The notes beneath the pieces were generated by a model. That model was not told the DNA's origin, made no database searches, and saw nothing but the letters and a program-made list of their open reading frames with translations. A stretch of 64,000 nt of DNA from an uncultured Flavobacteriaceae bacterium (lineage in GTDB: Bacteria; Bacteroidota; Bacteroidia; Flavobacteriales; Flavobacteriaceae), in contig CANMSI010000002.1 of assembly GCA_947500575.1 (NCBI GenBank), forward strand, positions 434,001 to 498,000, given 5' to 3'. Position numbers and translations under genes: made by a program. Shown here one piece after another: positions 17,982 through 25,952 of the stretch. Position 1 is the stretch's first letter. Each line of letters starts with the position of its first letter.

Positions 17982-19388
17982 ATGTTCTATACAATCATTG
18001 CTCGTTTTATCTTGGTATTTCTTCTATTTACGTTGAACGCATATTCACAGGAACCCTTAAGCAATGCAACTCAAGTAGAAGTAGCACAGCTGGCAGAAAC
18101 ATTTTTACAACAAACGAATACTCCGGGACTTTCCATTGCTGTGCGTAAAGACGGAAAGATGCTTTATGCAAAAGGATTTGGTTTTGCCAATTTGGAAGAA
18201 AAAATTAAAATGGATCCCACTATTCGGTTGAGAACGGCTTCCGTTGCAAAAGTAATTACGGCAACGGCATTGGGCCGTTTGGTATCTGAAGGAAAATTAG
18301 ATTTTGACGCTCCTATTACAAAGTATGTCCCTTATATCCAGAAAAGCTATGCGCAGCTAACCACACGCCAATTAGCAGGACACACTTCCGGTTTGGCACA
18401 TAAACCAAAAGGAACAAAATATGAGAAAAAGCAGTTCGATAACATCAAAGAAACAGTAGCACTGATGCAAAGGCCGCTTCTATTTGAACCAGATACAGAT
18501 TACAAATACTCCACATATGCTTTTAACTTATTAGCAGCCGTAATTGAAGGAGCATCTGGAGAAAAATATATGGATTATATGAATGATGCTATTTTTAAAC
18601 CCTTAGGAATGGAGCAGACATTTCCCGAAAACATACAAGCTCTTAACCAAAAAGATGCTCAGGTGTATCAGTTAAAAAAGGGACAATTGAGTCTAGATAA
18701 AATTACAAATGCTAGTTACAAACTCCCAGGGGCTGGGTTTAGAAGTACTCCTACAGATTTGGTTAAAATGATGGATGCATATGCTACTGGTTTTATTTCT
18801 AAAGATGTAATTAAAGATATGTTTAACAGTCATCAATTAAAAAATGGTAAAAAAACCAATGTAGGTATTGTTTGGCGTTCCTCTGTAGATCCATTTAATA
18901 ATATGGTAATAGAGCATGCGGGGAATTGGCGTGGTGCAAGGACAGTGGTAGTGCATTATCCTAAAGATAATTTAAGCATTAGTTTAATGATCAATGCAAG
19001 GTGTCCTGTATTAATTGAAGAAACAGCACATCTTTTTGCACATATTATTAGAAATAATACGAAAGTGAAAGCTACTTTGGAAAACACCAGTACAGCCTTA
19101 GTATTAACTCAGATTACTAAAAAAGGAAAAGAAACCTATGAAGGTCTTTTAAGTTTTAGGGGTACGGAAGGCTTGTTAAAAACAAATAGTAAAGGTTTCT
19201 TAAAGTCGAACCCCCTTATGTTTCTAGGAAGTGAAAACAGCTACGCCCTTGCTACTCCCTATGGTCTTCTTTATATGGATCTCAAAAACACCGATAGTCT
19301 TGAAGGTGCTATTTTTAGCTATTATACTAGACGAACGAACAATCCAGTTGATGAGCTTCCCTTGGCCACTTTTAAGCAACTAAAATGA
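17982..19388 (+). CDS. Serine hydrolase, beta-lactamase family (third paralogue)
   Basis: A 468-residue protein with a signal peptide (about 1-23, ending YSQ). Active-site boxes are S87-V-A-K90, Y176-S-T and H312-A-G-N, the layout of LACTB-like serine hydrolases in which Y-S-T replaces Y-x-N and H-A-G replaces K-T-G. An approximately 100-residue C-terminal extension after residue 350 forms an extra beta domain, common in this subgroup. It lies 22 bases after the ankyrin gene and is probably co-transcribed with it. The substrate is unknown. Confidence 0.9.
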   Translation: MFYTIIARFILVFLLFTLNAYSQEPLSNATQVEVAQLAETFLQQTNTPGLSIAVRKDGKMLYAKGFGFANLEEKIKMDPTIRLRTASVAKVITATALGRLVSEGKLDFDAPITKYVPYIQKSYAQLTTRQLAGHTSGLAHKPKGTKYEKKQFDNIKETVALMQRPLLFEPDTDYKYSTYAFNLLAAVIEGASGEKYMDYMNDAIFKPLGMEQTFPENIQALNQKDAQVYQLKKGQLSLDKITNASYKLPGAGFRSTPTDLVKMMDAYATGFISKDVIKDMFNSHQLKNGKKTNVGIVWRSSVDPFNNMVIEHAGNWRGARTVVVHYPKDNLSISLMINARCPVLIEETAHLFAHIIRNNTKVKATLENTSTALVLTQITKKGKETYEGLLSFRGTEGLLKTNSKGFLKSNPLMFLGSENSYALATPYGLLYMDLKNTDSLEGAIFSYYTRRTNNPVDELPLATFKQLK

Positions 19389-19435
19389 TAACCAAGTTAC
19401 TTCATTGCTAGCATAAAGTTAGCGTTCCTTAGCCT

Positions 19436-19443
19436 TATATTTG
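19436..19443 (+). promoter_or_regulatory. -7 element TATATTTG before the degenerate DEAD-box gene
   Basis: It is a perfect TAnnTTTG, 41 bases upstream of the ATG at 19485. A TTG at 19405-19407 is too far away (28 bases) to be a clear -33 element. Confidence 0.35.
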
Positions 19444-19484
19444 CGGTATTAGAATGTCTATTTCATTTCTATCAAAGAAAAAAC

Positions 19485-20096
19485 ATGGCCTTTAAGAAAT
19501 TGCATCCACATTTGTTAGCGTCTTTGGAACGCTTGTCTATAGAAACGCCTACCGCATTTCAAAAAAAGAGTATTCCACTTATAAAAAGTGGTGCAAATGT
19601 CTTTTGTGTTGCGCCAAGCGGTAGTGGTAAAACCACTACCCTAATCCTAACTACCTTACATAAACTTAAATGTGAAGCCCTTGGAGATGCTCCTAGAGCG
19701 CTCATCATCGTAGAAAATAAAGCCAAAGTTCTGGAATTGTATGAAACATTCTTACAATTTACGAAGTACAGTACGCTTAGAGTGTATGCTAGTTATGAGC
19801 AATTGCACATAGATGTTCAGAAATCCGAAATTTATATGGGTATTGATATTCTTATCACTACTCCTAAAACCATTCATAAACTATTTTTAAGCAACGGAGT
19901 AAATGTTTCAGAATTAAAAATATGCAATGTGGAAGATGCGGACTATTTAACCCATAAAAGCGAATACATGGCACTAACTACTATTTCGGAAAGCATTAAA
20001 AAATGTCAGTATGTTGTGTATGCCGAAAACCTGCATCCAAAATTGAAACGTTTGGAAGACTATTTTATGGAGCACGCACGTTATGTACAAGTGTAA
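19485..20096 (+). CDS. Single-domain degenerate DEAD-box protein
   Basis: A 203-residue protein covering only the first RecA-like domain of a DEAD-box helicase. It keeps the Q motif (PTAFQKKSIPLI, Gln26) and Walker A (APSGSGKT, Lys49). TTPK replaces TPGR, EDAD (150-153) replaces DEAD, and the SAT motif and the whole second domain (ARGxD, HRxGR) are absent. A stop is followed directly by the convergent true helicase, and no remnant of a C-terminal domain is visible downstream, so it seems a stable short gene and not a fresh truncation. It probably binds ATP but is unlikely to unwind RNA alone. A regulatory or partner role is an inference. Confidence 0.85.
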   Translation: MAFKKLHPHLLASLERLSIETPTAFQKKSIPLIKSGANVFCVAPSGSGKTTTLILTTLHKLKCEALGDAPRALIIVENKAKVLELYETFLQFTKYSTLRVYASYEQLHIDVQKSEIYMGIDILITTPKTIHKLFLSNGVNVSELKICNVEDADYLTHKSEYMALTTISESIKKCQYVVYAENLHPKLKRLEDYFMEHARYVQV

Positions 20097-20115
20097 GGAG
20101 CGGTAATACAAATAC

Positions 20116-21447
20116 TTACTTTTTAGGAGTATTTTTTGGGGAATTTATGCCTGTAAAATTTTGCCTTGCATAATCCGCCACTATTTTTTCTATCAATTCT
20201 TCTTTTGTTAAATGGTGAAATACGGTCTTTACCCTTTCTTTGGTTTCTTTAGAAATGTGTTTATTAGGTTTCGTTTTAAATATTTTTTTTGCCCATAACA
20301 CCAAATTCGTATCCTCCCTACTCGCTACATCCTGTTTTTTAAATTCACTAAAACGAAGTCCTAACTCTTTTTCAAAATCCGGAATATCATTTACCTCCTC
20401 TTCTTGTATAATACTTAGAGACAGTCCCTTTGCTCCTGCCCTAGCTGTTCTACCGCTTCTATGCACATACGCCTCATAGGTATCTGGAAGATGATACTGC
20501 ACTACATAGGAGACTTCTTTTACATCAATACCACGTGCCGCTAAGTCCGTCGCTACCAGAATATCAATATAGCCTTCCCTAAATTGTCCCATTATTCGAT
20601 CCCGAATTCCTTGACTTAGGCTCCCATGAATGGCACCTGATGAAAACTTGTTCATAGCCAGTTTTTTGGCCAATTTATTTACAGCTGCTTTTGTCTTACA
20701 AAAAATAATTCCTCTTTCTCCTTCTTGGGTATGGAGAAAGTGGAGTAAGACCTCTAATTTTTCTATGGGTGCTACTACCACGTATTGGTGATCAATCCCT
20801 CGATGTCCCATCTTTTTCATATCTGCCTCTAGGTGCACCACATGTTTAGACATATAATTTTGTACCAACTGTTTTAAGGCTCCAGACATTGTTGCAGTAA
20901 ACAAGAACGTTCTTCTTTTTTTAGGAATTTCTGCAACAATAATGTCCAAGTCCTTTTTTAAGGCACTTACCATTTCGTCTGCCTCATCTAAGACCACATA
21001 TTTTACCGTTTGGATATTCACAGCTTTTCGCTGCACCAAGTCGATTAACCTTCCTGGAGTTGCTACAATAATATGGGGCGTGGTTTTTAAGCGTTCAATT
21101 TGGGGTTTAATGGGGATACCACCACAAACAGAAGCAATAGACATAGAGGAGTAATGAGATGTAAAAGATAATAGGTTGCTGTAAATTTGTTGCCCTAACT
21201 CCCTTGTTGGGGCTAATATAAGAGCTTGTACTTCTGTATCATTGGGATTAACTAATTGTAATAATGGTAAACCAAATGCAACCGTTTTTCCAGCTCCTGT
21301 TTTTGCCAAAGCAACAACATCTTCATTTTGATTTAAAAGTATTGGAATAGTTTTCTTTTGAATATCTGTGGGATCAGAAATACCTAAGTCTGTTAAACTT
21401 TTAACTAGTTTATCCGTAATTCCTAAATCAGAAAAGTGTTTTGACAT
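20116..21447 (-). CDS. DEAD-box RNA helicase
   Basis: A 443-residue helicase with the full motif set: Q motif (Gln30), AKTGAGKT (48-55), PTRELGQQ (80-87), TPGR (130-133), DEAD (154-157), TAT (184-186, in place of SAT), IIFCKTK, ATDLAARGID and HRSGRTARAG. It ends in a basic tail with no dsRNA-binding or DbpA RNA-recognition domain. It acts in the cytoplasm on structured RNA (ribosome assembly, decay, cold adaptation). The upstream neighbour on the same strand is a cold-shock protein gene with its own terminator in between (21532-21557). Confidence 0.95.
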   Translation of the reverse strand: MSKHFSDLGITDKLVKSLTDLGISDPTDIQKKTIPILLNQNEDVVALAKTGAGKTVAFGLPLLQLVNPNDTEVQALILAPTRELGQQIYSNLLSFTSHYSSMSIASVCGGIPIKPQIERLKTTPHIIVATPGRLIDLVQRKAVNIQTVKYVVLDEADEMVSALKKDLDIIVAEIPKKRRTFLFTATMSGALKQLVQNYMSKHVVHLEADMKKMGHRGIDHQYVVVAPIEKLEVLLHFLHTQEGERGIIFCKTKAAVNKLAKKLAMNKFSSGAIHGSLSQGIRDRIMGQFREGYIDILVATDLAARGIDVKEVSYVVQYHLPDTYEAYVHRSGRTARAGAKGLSLSIIQEEEVNDIPDFEKELGLRFSEFKKQDVASREDTNLVLWAKKIFKTKPNKHISKETKERVKTVFHHLTKEELIEKIVADYARQNFTGINSPKNTPKK

Positions 21448-21531
21448 ATAATAAATTTCAGTGATAAAGATACCAAATAGGAGTTATCCATAGGGTGCAC
21501 ATAGGTTTATAAAATAGTATTGAGCACAAAA

Positions 21532-21557
21532 AAACCCCATCAAAACTGATGGGGTTT
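21532..21557 (-). terminator. Strong intrinsic terminator of the cold-shock gene
   Basis: Perfect 11-bp stem AAACCCCATCA / TGATGGGGTTT with a 4-base loop, 21 bases after the stop of the csp gene at 21579. On the minus strand the stem runs into a long T-run. Confidence 0.9.
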
Positions 21558-21578
21558 CCATAAACTTACAAGTATATA

Positions 21579-21770
21579 TTAGATAACTTTTACGTTTACT
21601 GCGTTCAATCCTTTGTTACCTTCTTGAAGATCAAATTCAACTTCATCGCCTTCACGAATTTCGTCTACTAATCCAGAAATGTGCACAAAGTGGTCTTTCT
21701 CAACACCTTCTTCGGTGATAAATCCAAATCCTTTAGATTCATTGAAAAATTTTACTGTTCCTTTACTCAT
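21579..21770 (-). CDS. Cold-shock protein (CSD, RNA chaperone)
   Basis: A 63-residue single cold-shock domain protein when started at the ATG at 21770 (MSKGTVKFFNESKGFGFI). A longer in-frame start at 21821 would add 17 residues and run through the -7 region, so it is rejected. It has RNP1 (KGFGFI) and RNP2 (HFVHI) aromatic residues, with a C-terminal 'GLNAVNVKVI'. It binds single-stranded RNA/DNA and melts secondary structure. It is nearly identical to the gene at 58989-59180, and the two leaders share sequence (see findings). It is followed by a strong terminator and then a DEAD-box helicase on the same strand. Confidence 0.95.
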   Translation of the reverse strand: MSKGTVKFFNESKGFGFITEEGVEKDHFVHISGLVDEIREGDEVEFDLQEGNKGLNAVNVKVI

Positions 21771-21806
21771 TGTAATGTAATTTAATTTATAATACTTATT
21801 AGTAGG

Positions 21807-21814
21807 CAAAGATG
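21807..21814 (-). promoter_or_regulatory. -7-like element CATCTTTG of the csp gene
   Basis: It differs by one base from TAnnTTTG and lies 37 bases before the ATG at 21770. The surrounding GGCAC(C/T)ATCTTTG is shared with the second csp gene (59219-59226), which supports it as the promoter. Confidence 0.5.
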
Positions 21815-21967
21815 GTGCCATTTTTTCGACCTACCATGTTTTAATTCACTTATTTTCAAATTATTACACCATCTAAACTGAAACAAAAGTTCATTATTTT
21901 TTTAAAACACCTCTTTTTAATTAGGATTTCAGCTTTGAAAACGTATCCCATTCCGTAAATACAATGA

Positions 21968-22867
21968 TTACACCTGATGCTCCTTCCAAAAACTAATTAG
22001 TTCACTTTCATTTCCTTTGAACACATCTCTATCACAGGGGCCAATACCTGGAACTGGTAATGCTCCAGGACCATGCACGCCATCTGTAAACTGCCAAAAG
22101 GTATAGCTGCTCCAGCCATTTGGCAGTTTAGGCGCAGCCGCATATTGCGCAATCCAAAGCCAGCATTCAGATAATATGGTATTACTCACAGTCCTTAAGG
22201 ACTCCCTTAAAAGTGCTCCTCCATAAATACCTGGGTATTTTCCAGTTTTCAATTTAATTTGTGAAACAAAGGCACTCGCTTCTTCAAGATTCATAGTGGG
22301 TTCTGTAGTACCATTCCTCAATTGAGTTGTATTCCTCTCAAAATCTAATACCATTAGTGTATCATCATTTGGCATGGTATAGGACAAAAAATCATTGGCT
22401 TGTACAGTACCATCACCTCCTGCCCCAAAATGATACGCACCCCATAGTAAACCAGCATTTTTGGCTTCTTGTCTTCTTATAGGATACGCCTTATCTCTAA
22501 AAAAGGTATTCCCAGAAGATTGCGTAGCTTTATGAAAAACAGCTGACATTCCGCCCGCTTTTGCTTTTTCTAGATTTACATTTTCATTCAAATGAGATAT
22601 ATCGCAAATGGCATTTAAATTCCCAGCAGGGTTAAACTCCATTAATTTAGGCATTACAAATCCTTTCGCCTTTGCAATGGCGATGGTATTTTGCCCTATT
22701 TTTCCATCAGCACTTATTCCATTATTCATTTGAAATTTTTTGGTTGCATTTTCTGTATTTATTCCCCATAAACCGTCTGGGTTTCCCGAATCTATTCCCT
22801 GGCCGTTTAAAAAAACTTGCCATGCTTTGATACGATCATTGGATGAGTTTTCATTAATTATGATCAT
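21968..22867 (-). CDS. GH25 muramidase with N-terminal peptidoglycan-binding domain, no signal peptide
   Basis: From the ATG at 22867 the protein has 299 residues (a TTG/ATG-type longer frame to 22927 exists but adds only polar residues). Residues about 10-66 are a PG_binding_1 domain (AWQVFLNGQGID..PDGLWGINTENATKKFQ). Residues about 85-299 are a glycoside hydrolase 25 barrel with the catalytic acids D89 (ICDISH) and D175-x-E177 (LDFER). GH25 enzymes cut the N-acetylmuramic acid-GlcNAc bond. There is no signal peptide, so the protein is cytoplasmic or needs a holin, a contractile injection system or cell lysis for release. It lies 72 bases after the unrecognised 371-residue gene on the same strand, probably as one operon. 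Confidence 0.9.
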   Translation of the reverse strand: MIIINENSSNDRIKAWQVFLNGQGIDSGNPDGLWGINTENATKKFQMNNGISADGKIGQNTIAIAKAKGFVMPKLMEFNPAGNLNAICDISHLNENVNLEKAKAGGMSAVFHKATQSSGNTFFRDKAYPIRRQEAKNAGLLWGAYHFGAGGDGTVQANDFLSYTMPNDDTLMVLDFERNTTQLRNGTTEPTMNLEEASAFVSQIKLKTGKYPGIYGGALLRESLRTVSNTILSECWLWIAQYAAAPKLPNGWSSYTFWQFTDGVHGPGALPVPGIGPCDRDVFKGNESELISFWKEHQV

Positions 22868-22939
22868 GCTATGTTGATAATAGTTAGTATTGTTTTTGTA
22901 AATGATATTTAAATCGACTGAAACCAAAGACTGGTTATA

Positions 22940-24055
22940 TTAAACGGTGTACGCTAAAGACACAATATTTACGCTAGAAATAGGGTTGTCCTTAACAAGC
23001 ACTGTTAGTTCTGTATCAGTTTGTGCCGTTGTGGAGGTGCTTTTAAAACTCACTATGGAATGATCTGGATTTGAACTATCTGGATTAACCGAATTAATAG
23101 TGAAATTTACACTTCCCAATTTAATTTTAACATCAGAAGGGGCTATACCGGCGGCCAAGTTTCTAATGCTCATTTTATAGGTTTTTCCTTTGGTTAATGT
23201 TCCACCAGATACAATTTGATTAGTACCATCAACAATTGATAAAACAGAGGGAGCATTGCTAATTAAATCCTGTAAAGATTTTACAAATCGTAAATAGTCT
23301 TCATTAAACTCTCCACTTAGCAAATCCTTAGAAAAACGTTTAATATATTTTGGCAATACAAACATATACGTATCCTTATGAAGCTTCATTGTTAATTTTT
23401 GATCGTGTTCTTTAATACAAGGACCTATACTTAAGGTATGTGCTACTTCTTTATATTCAGTATATATTACTAATGCCGAAATAATAGGCATGCCCATTAA
23501 GTATTCACACACAAAAATGATATTCCCAATTTTGCTGGTATCTGTGGAGCTACCCCCTGAGATTTTTAATCCTTCCTTGCCTACCGAGCTAACCATGGCA
23601 TTCGCAAAAGCTAATTCTCCTGTTCCAGTAGCCAAACCAATAACGGCTTCTAGAAGTTCTTTACTAAATGTAACCCCCCAAGAAGTTGCTGTATGGGTTA
23701 CATCTTCTTGAGTCACCTGAACAAAAAGCCCAGATCCATCAATAACCTTCCGCAATGCATCATAGTTATATAAACTATAATATACTTTCTCACCATTTGG
23801 CCCCATTTTATGAGGATTTACGGTTGTAGAAATGGCTTTAGTCATACCAGAAAAGAATACGGATACTTCTTCAAATATCTGCCGTACTTCTTCTTCAATT
23901 TCTTCTGATTTCTCTACCGTGGTAGATAACATGATATTGCCCGTTTGGTTGAAAACATAGTACTTATTGCTTCGTATGTTTTTTTCATCTTTAACAGGTT
24001 TTCCTAATTCCGTTGGAAATTTTTTATTTGGATCTACGTCGTCATTAGTTGCCAT
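22940..24055 (-). CDS. Unrecognised protein paired with the muramidase, no signal peptide
   Basis: A 371-residue protein starting MATNDDVDPNKKF, without a signal peptide. Residues about 1-60 are polar, and 60-245 hold alternating helices with two hydrophobic stretches ('ELLEAVIGLATGTGELAFANAMV' and 'IIFVCEYLMGMPIISALVIYTEY') that could insert in a membrane. Residues about 270-371 form a Ser/Thr-rich Ig-like beta domain (GTLTKGKTYKMSIRNLAAG..SDVKIKLGSVNF). I do not recognise the family. The layout (cytoplasmic start, membrane-active looking centre, Ig-like end) is compatible with an exported effector or phage-type structural protein, which is inference. It is followed by a GH25 muramidase gene after 72 bases, and two 11-base direct repeats lie just upstream. 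Confidence 0.75.
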   Translation of the reverse strand: MATNDDVDPNKKFPTELGKPVKDEKNIRSNKYYVFNQTGNIMLSTTVEKSEEIEEEVRQIFEEVSVFFSGMTKAISTTVNPHKMGPNGEKVYYSLYNYDALRKVIDGSGLFVQVTQEDVTHTATSWGVTFSKELLEAVIGLATGTGELAFANAMVSSVGKEGLKISGGSSTDTSKIGNIIFVCEYLMGMPIISALVIYTEYKEVAHTLSIGPCIKEHDQKLTMKLHKDTYMFVLPKYIKRFSKDLLSGEFNEDYLRFVKSLQDLISNAPSVLSIVDGTNQIVSGGTLTKGKTYKMSIRNLAAGIAPSDVKIKLGSVNFTINSVNPDSSNPDHSIVSFKSTSTTAQTDTELTVLVKDNPISSVNIVSLAYTV

Positions 24056-24057
24056 AA

Positions 24058-24091
24058 TTAATTGATTTTTAGAGTTATGATTAATTGATTT
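24058..24091. repeat. Pair of 11-base direct repeats upstream of the muramidase operon
   Basis: TTAATTGATTT occurs at 24058-24068 and 24081-24091, 23 bases start to start (about two helical turns). LytTR regulators bind such paired direct repeats, and a LytTR gene ends at 24214. The AT-rich context means chance cannot be excluded. Confidence 0.4.
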
Positions 24092-24213
24092 CTCCTCAAA
24101 TCTGACAAAACAATAGGCCGAAACATAAAGAAATGAGTGGATGGCCAGTTTACTTTAGCGAATGACTAAGATTTCTTTGTAAGCGGAATATACCTAAAAC
24201 AGCCCAGCCCTAT

Positions 24214-24912
24214 TTAAATTCGATCTAAGACTGCTTTCCTATATGATTTACCAATGGGTAATTTAAGATCGTTTTGAAGTACTATTTGATTCCCATCAAT
24301 AAGTTTTAAGTGCTCAAAATTGATGACATACGACTTATGAATTCTGATAAAATTGGCAGGTAATTTTTCTAAAAAATCTGAAAGTGTTTGCGGTGCCAAG
24401 ATCATCTTATGAGTGAAAATTTTAATATAATTCCCATAGGCTTCTATGTGCTGAATTTCATCAAAATTGATTTTAATAATCTTCTTATCGCTTTTTACAA
24501 AAAGAGATGTTGTTTTGGTTTCCTTTTGATTGACAAAAGTCTCTACCGGTACTGCTTCTTTTTGTTGCACCTTTAACACCGCTTGTAAAAAACGTTCTAA
24601 AGAAAAAGGCTTTAATAGATAGTCAATAACTGATAATTCAAAACCTTCTACCGCATATTCTGGGTAGGCAGTAGTAATAATTACGTTGGGTTTCTGAGGC
24701 AAGCTTTTTAACAAGCTTAATCCAGACAGTTTGGGCATGTTAATATCTAGAAACAAAATATCTGTGGGCTGTTCTTGCAATACCTTCATTACCTCAAATG
24801 CATTTTTGCAAGCGGCTATCAACTCCAAATTTGGAATTTCTTGAATATAATTTTCCAGAATCTGACGTGCAATAGGCTCATCATCGGCAATGATGCATTG
24901 AAGTGCTTTCAT
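24214..24912 (-). CDS. LytTR-family response regulator
   Basis: A 232-residue protein: receiver about 1-115 (IIADDEP, DILFLDINMP, DYLLKPFSLERF) and LytTR domain about 135-230 (FIRIHKSYVINFEHL, LPIGKSYRKAVL). Its gene order is histidine kinase (25953-26936), S41 peptidase (24931-25941), regulator (24214-24912), each separated by 11-18 bases. The operon is divergent from the ABC exporter at 27174-29589, its likely target. The downstream muramidase promoter region with direct repeats is another candidate. It is a paralogue of the regulator at 15009-15710, with clear divergence. Confidence 0.93.
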   Translation of the reverse strand: MKALQCIIADDEPIARQILENYIQEIPNLELIAACKNAFEVMKVLQEQPTDILFLDINMPKLSGLSLLKSLPQKPNVIITTAYPEYAVEGFELSVIDYLLKPFSLERFLQAVLKVQQKEAVPVETFVNQKETKTTSLFVKSDKKIIKINFDEIQHIEAYGNYIKIFTHKMILAPQTLSDFLEKLPANFIRIHKSYVINFEHLKLIDGNQIVLQNDLKLPIGKSYRKAVLDRI

Positions 24913-24930
24913 CTCAATTAATACTATTTC

Positions 24931-25941
24931 TTATTGGTTGAGCCATACCATGGCTTTATCTATTTGTTTGTCCTCTTCGATAGCTACCAGATGTTGAAAC
25001 TCCATATACGTGTCTACACCCACCTTTCCATGATACTTTTTCTTATTTCTGTCTATAAATACATCTTGTGCAATCACCAAAGCTAGTTCCTCATTGACAA
25101 TATCTAAACCAGTGCCCGTAGTGTAACCTGCTGTTGGCTCGCCTATGAAGGTGGTTTGCTCACGTCCTTTAAAGCTAATTGCTAACATTTCACCAGAGCT
25201 TATGGTATATCTACTAAGTAACACAGCAATTTTTTCAGTTGCTGCGATTTTGGGTAATTCGTTCATTGCACATGCCAGTCGATCATAATTATAAAACTGT
25301 CCTTTTTCAATCCTAAAAGTTCTAACTTCATCCGCACTATTAATACCTCCACCAACAAAACCTTCTCCGAGCAAAGGAGCCAGGCCAGACAACATTGGCT
25401 CTATATTTCCCCCTCCATTAAAACGTAGATCAACAATCCATTTATTTGCCCCTTGCTTCTTTAAATCTAATAGTCCATTTCGAATAAAGTCCGATTGTTC
25501 TTTTACATCTCCTGGACCTATCCCAACAATTTTTAAATATCCTATATCGTCTTCCAACAATTGATATGTAAACCTAGCCGACACATCATTAATAACACTA
25601 TTAATAAATGCTCCTTTTGGCTTCGGACCTTCATTGTCTTCCGCAATAGCTCCCTTATAACTTACCACAATAGAGTAATCCTTGGCAGAAAGAAACCTAG
25701 CATGTTTATCTCCCAAACTATTGATCAAGTATTGTAAGCCTTCTTTTATATCTGCAGTTTGTTCTTTCCCAGCTGTTAGTTTTTTAAACTCGGTATTAAT
25801 TTTCTCCCAATCCAATTGCTTTGTATACAATGAGGTTTCTTTTGCTTTCAAAACAATAGGATGCCATTCATTTTTTTTCTCTTGACTCTTACAAGAAGTT
25901 GCCAATAGCAGCAATACGAATAGATATATGTAGTTTCTCAT
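24931..25941 (-). CDS. S41-family peptidase lipoprotein
   Basis: A 336-residue protein with a lipoprotein signal (LLLLATSC, Cys17). The C-terminal half is an S41 (C-terminal processing protease-like) domain with 'DLRFNGGGNIEPM' and the nucleophile segment 'SRYTISSGEMLAISFKG'. The N-terminal half has the family helical cap (LGDKHARFLSAKD). It is the middle gene of a kinase-peptidase-regulator operon, which is unusual for a two-component pair and suggests that proteolysis is part of the signal or output. It is anchored at the envelope and faces the periplasm. The substrate is unknown. Confidence 0.9.
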   Translation of the reverse strand: MRNYIYLFVLLLLATSCKSQEKKNEWHPIVLKAKETSLYTKQLDWEKINTEFKKLTAGKEQTADIKEGLQYLINSLGDKHARFLSAKDYSIVVSYKGAIAEDNEGPKPKGAFINSVINDVSARFTYQLLEDDIGYLKIVGIGPGDVKEQSDFIRNGLLDLKKQGANKWIVDLRFNGGGNIEPMLSGLAPLLGEGFVGGGINSADEVRTFRIEKGQFYNYDRLACAMNELPKIAATEKIAVLLSRYTISSGEMLAISFKGREQTTFIGEPTAGYTTGTGLDIVNEELALVIAQDVFIDRNKKKYHGKVGVDTYMEFQHLVAIEEDKQIDKAMVWLNQ

Positions 25942-25952
25942 AAATACGATTT

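Noticed and set aside
21771-21821. Longer start for the csp gene at 21821
   Set aside because: It would add 17 residues not found in the paralogue and would cover the promoter block conserved between the two csp genes.
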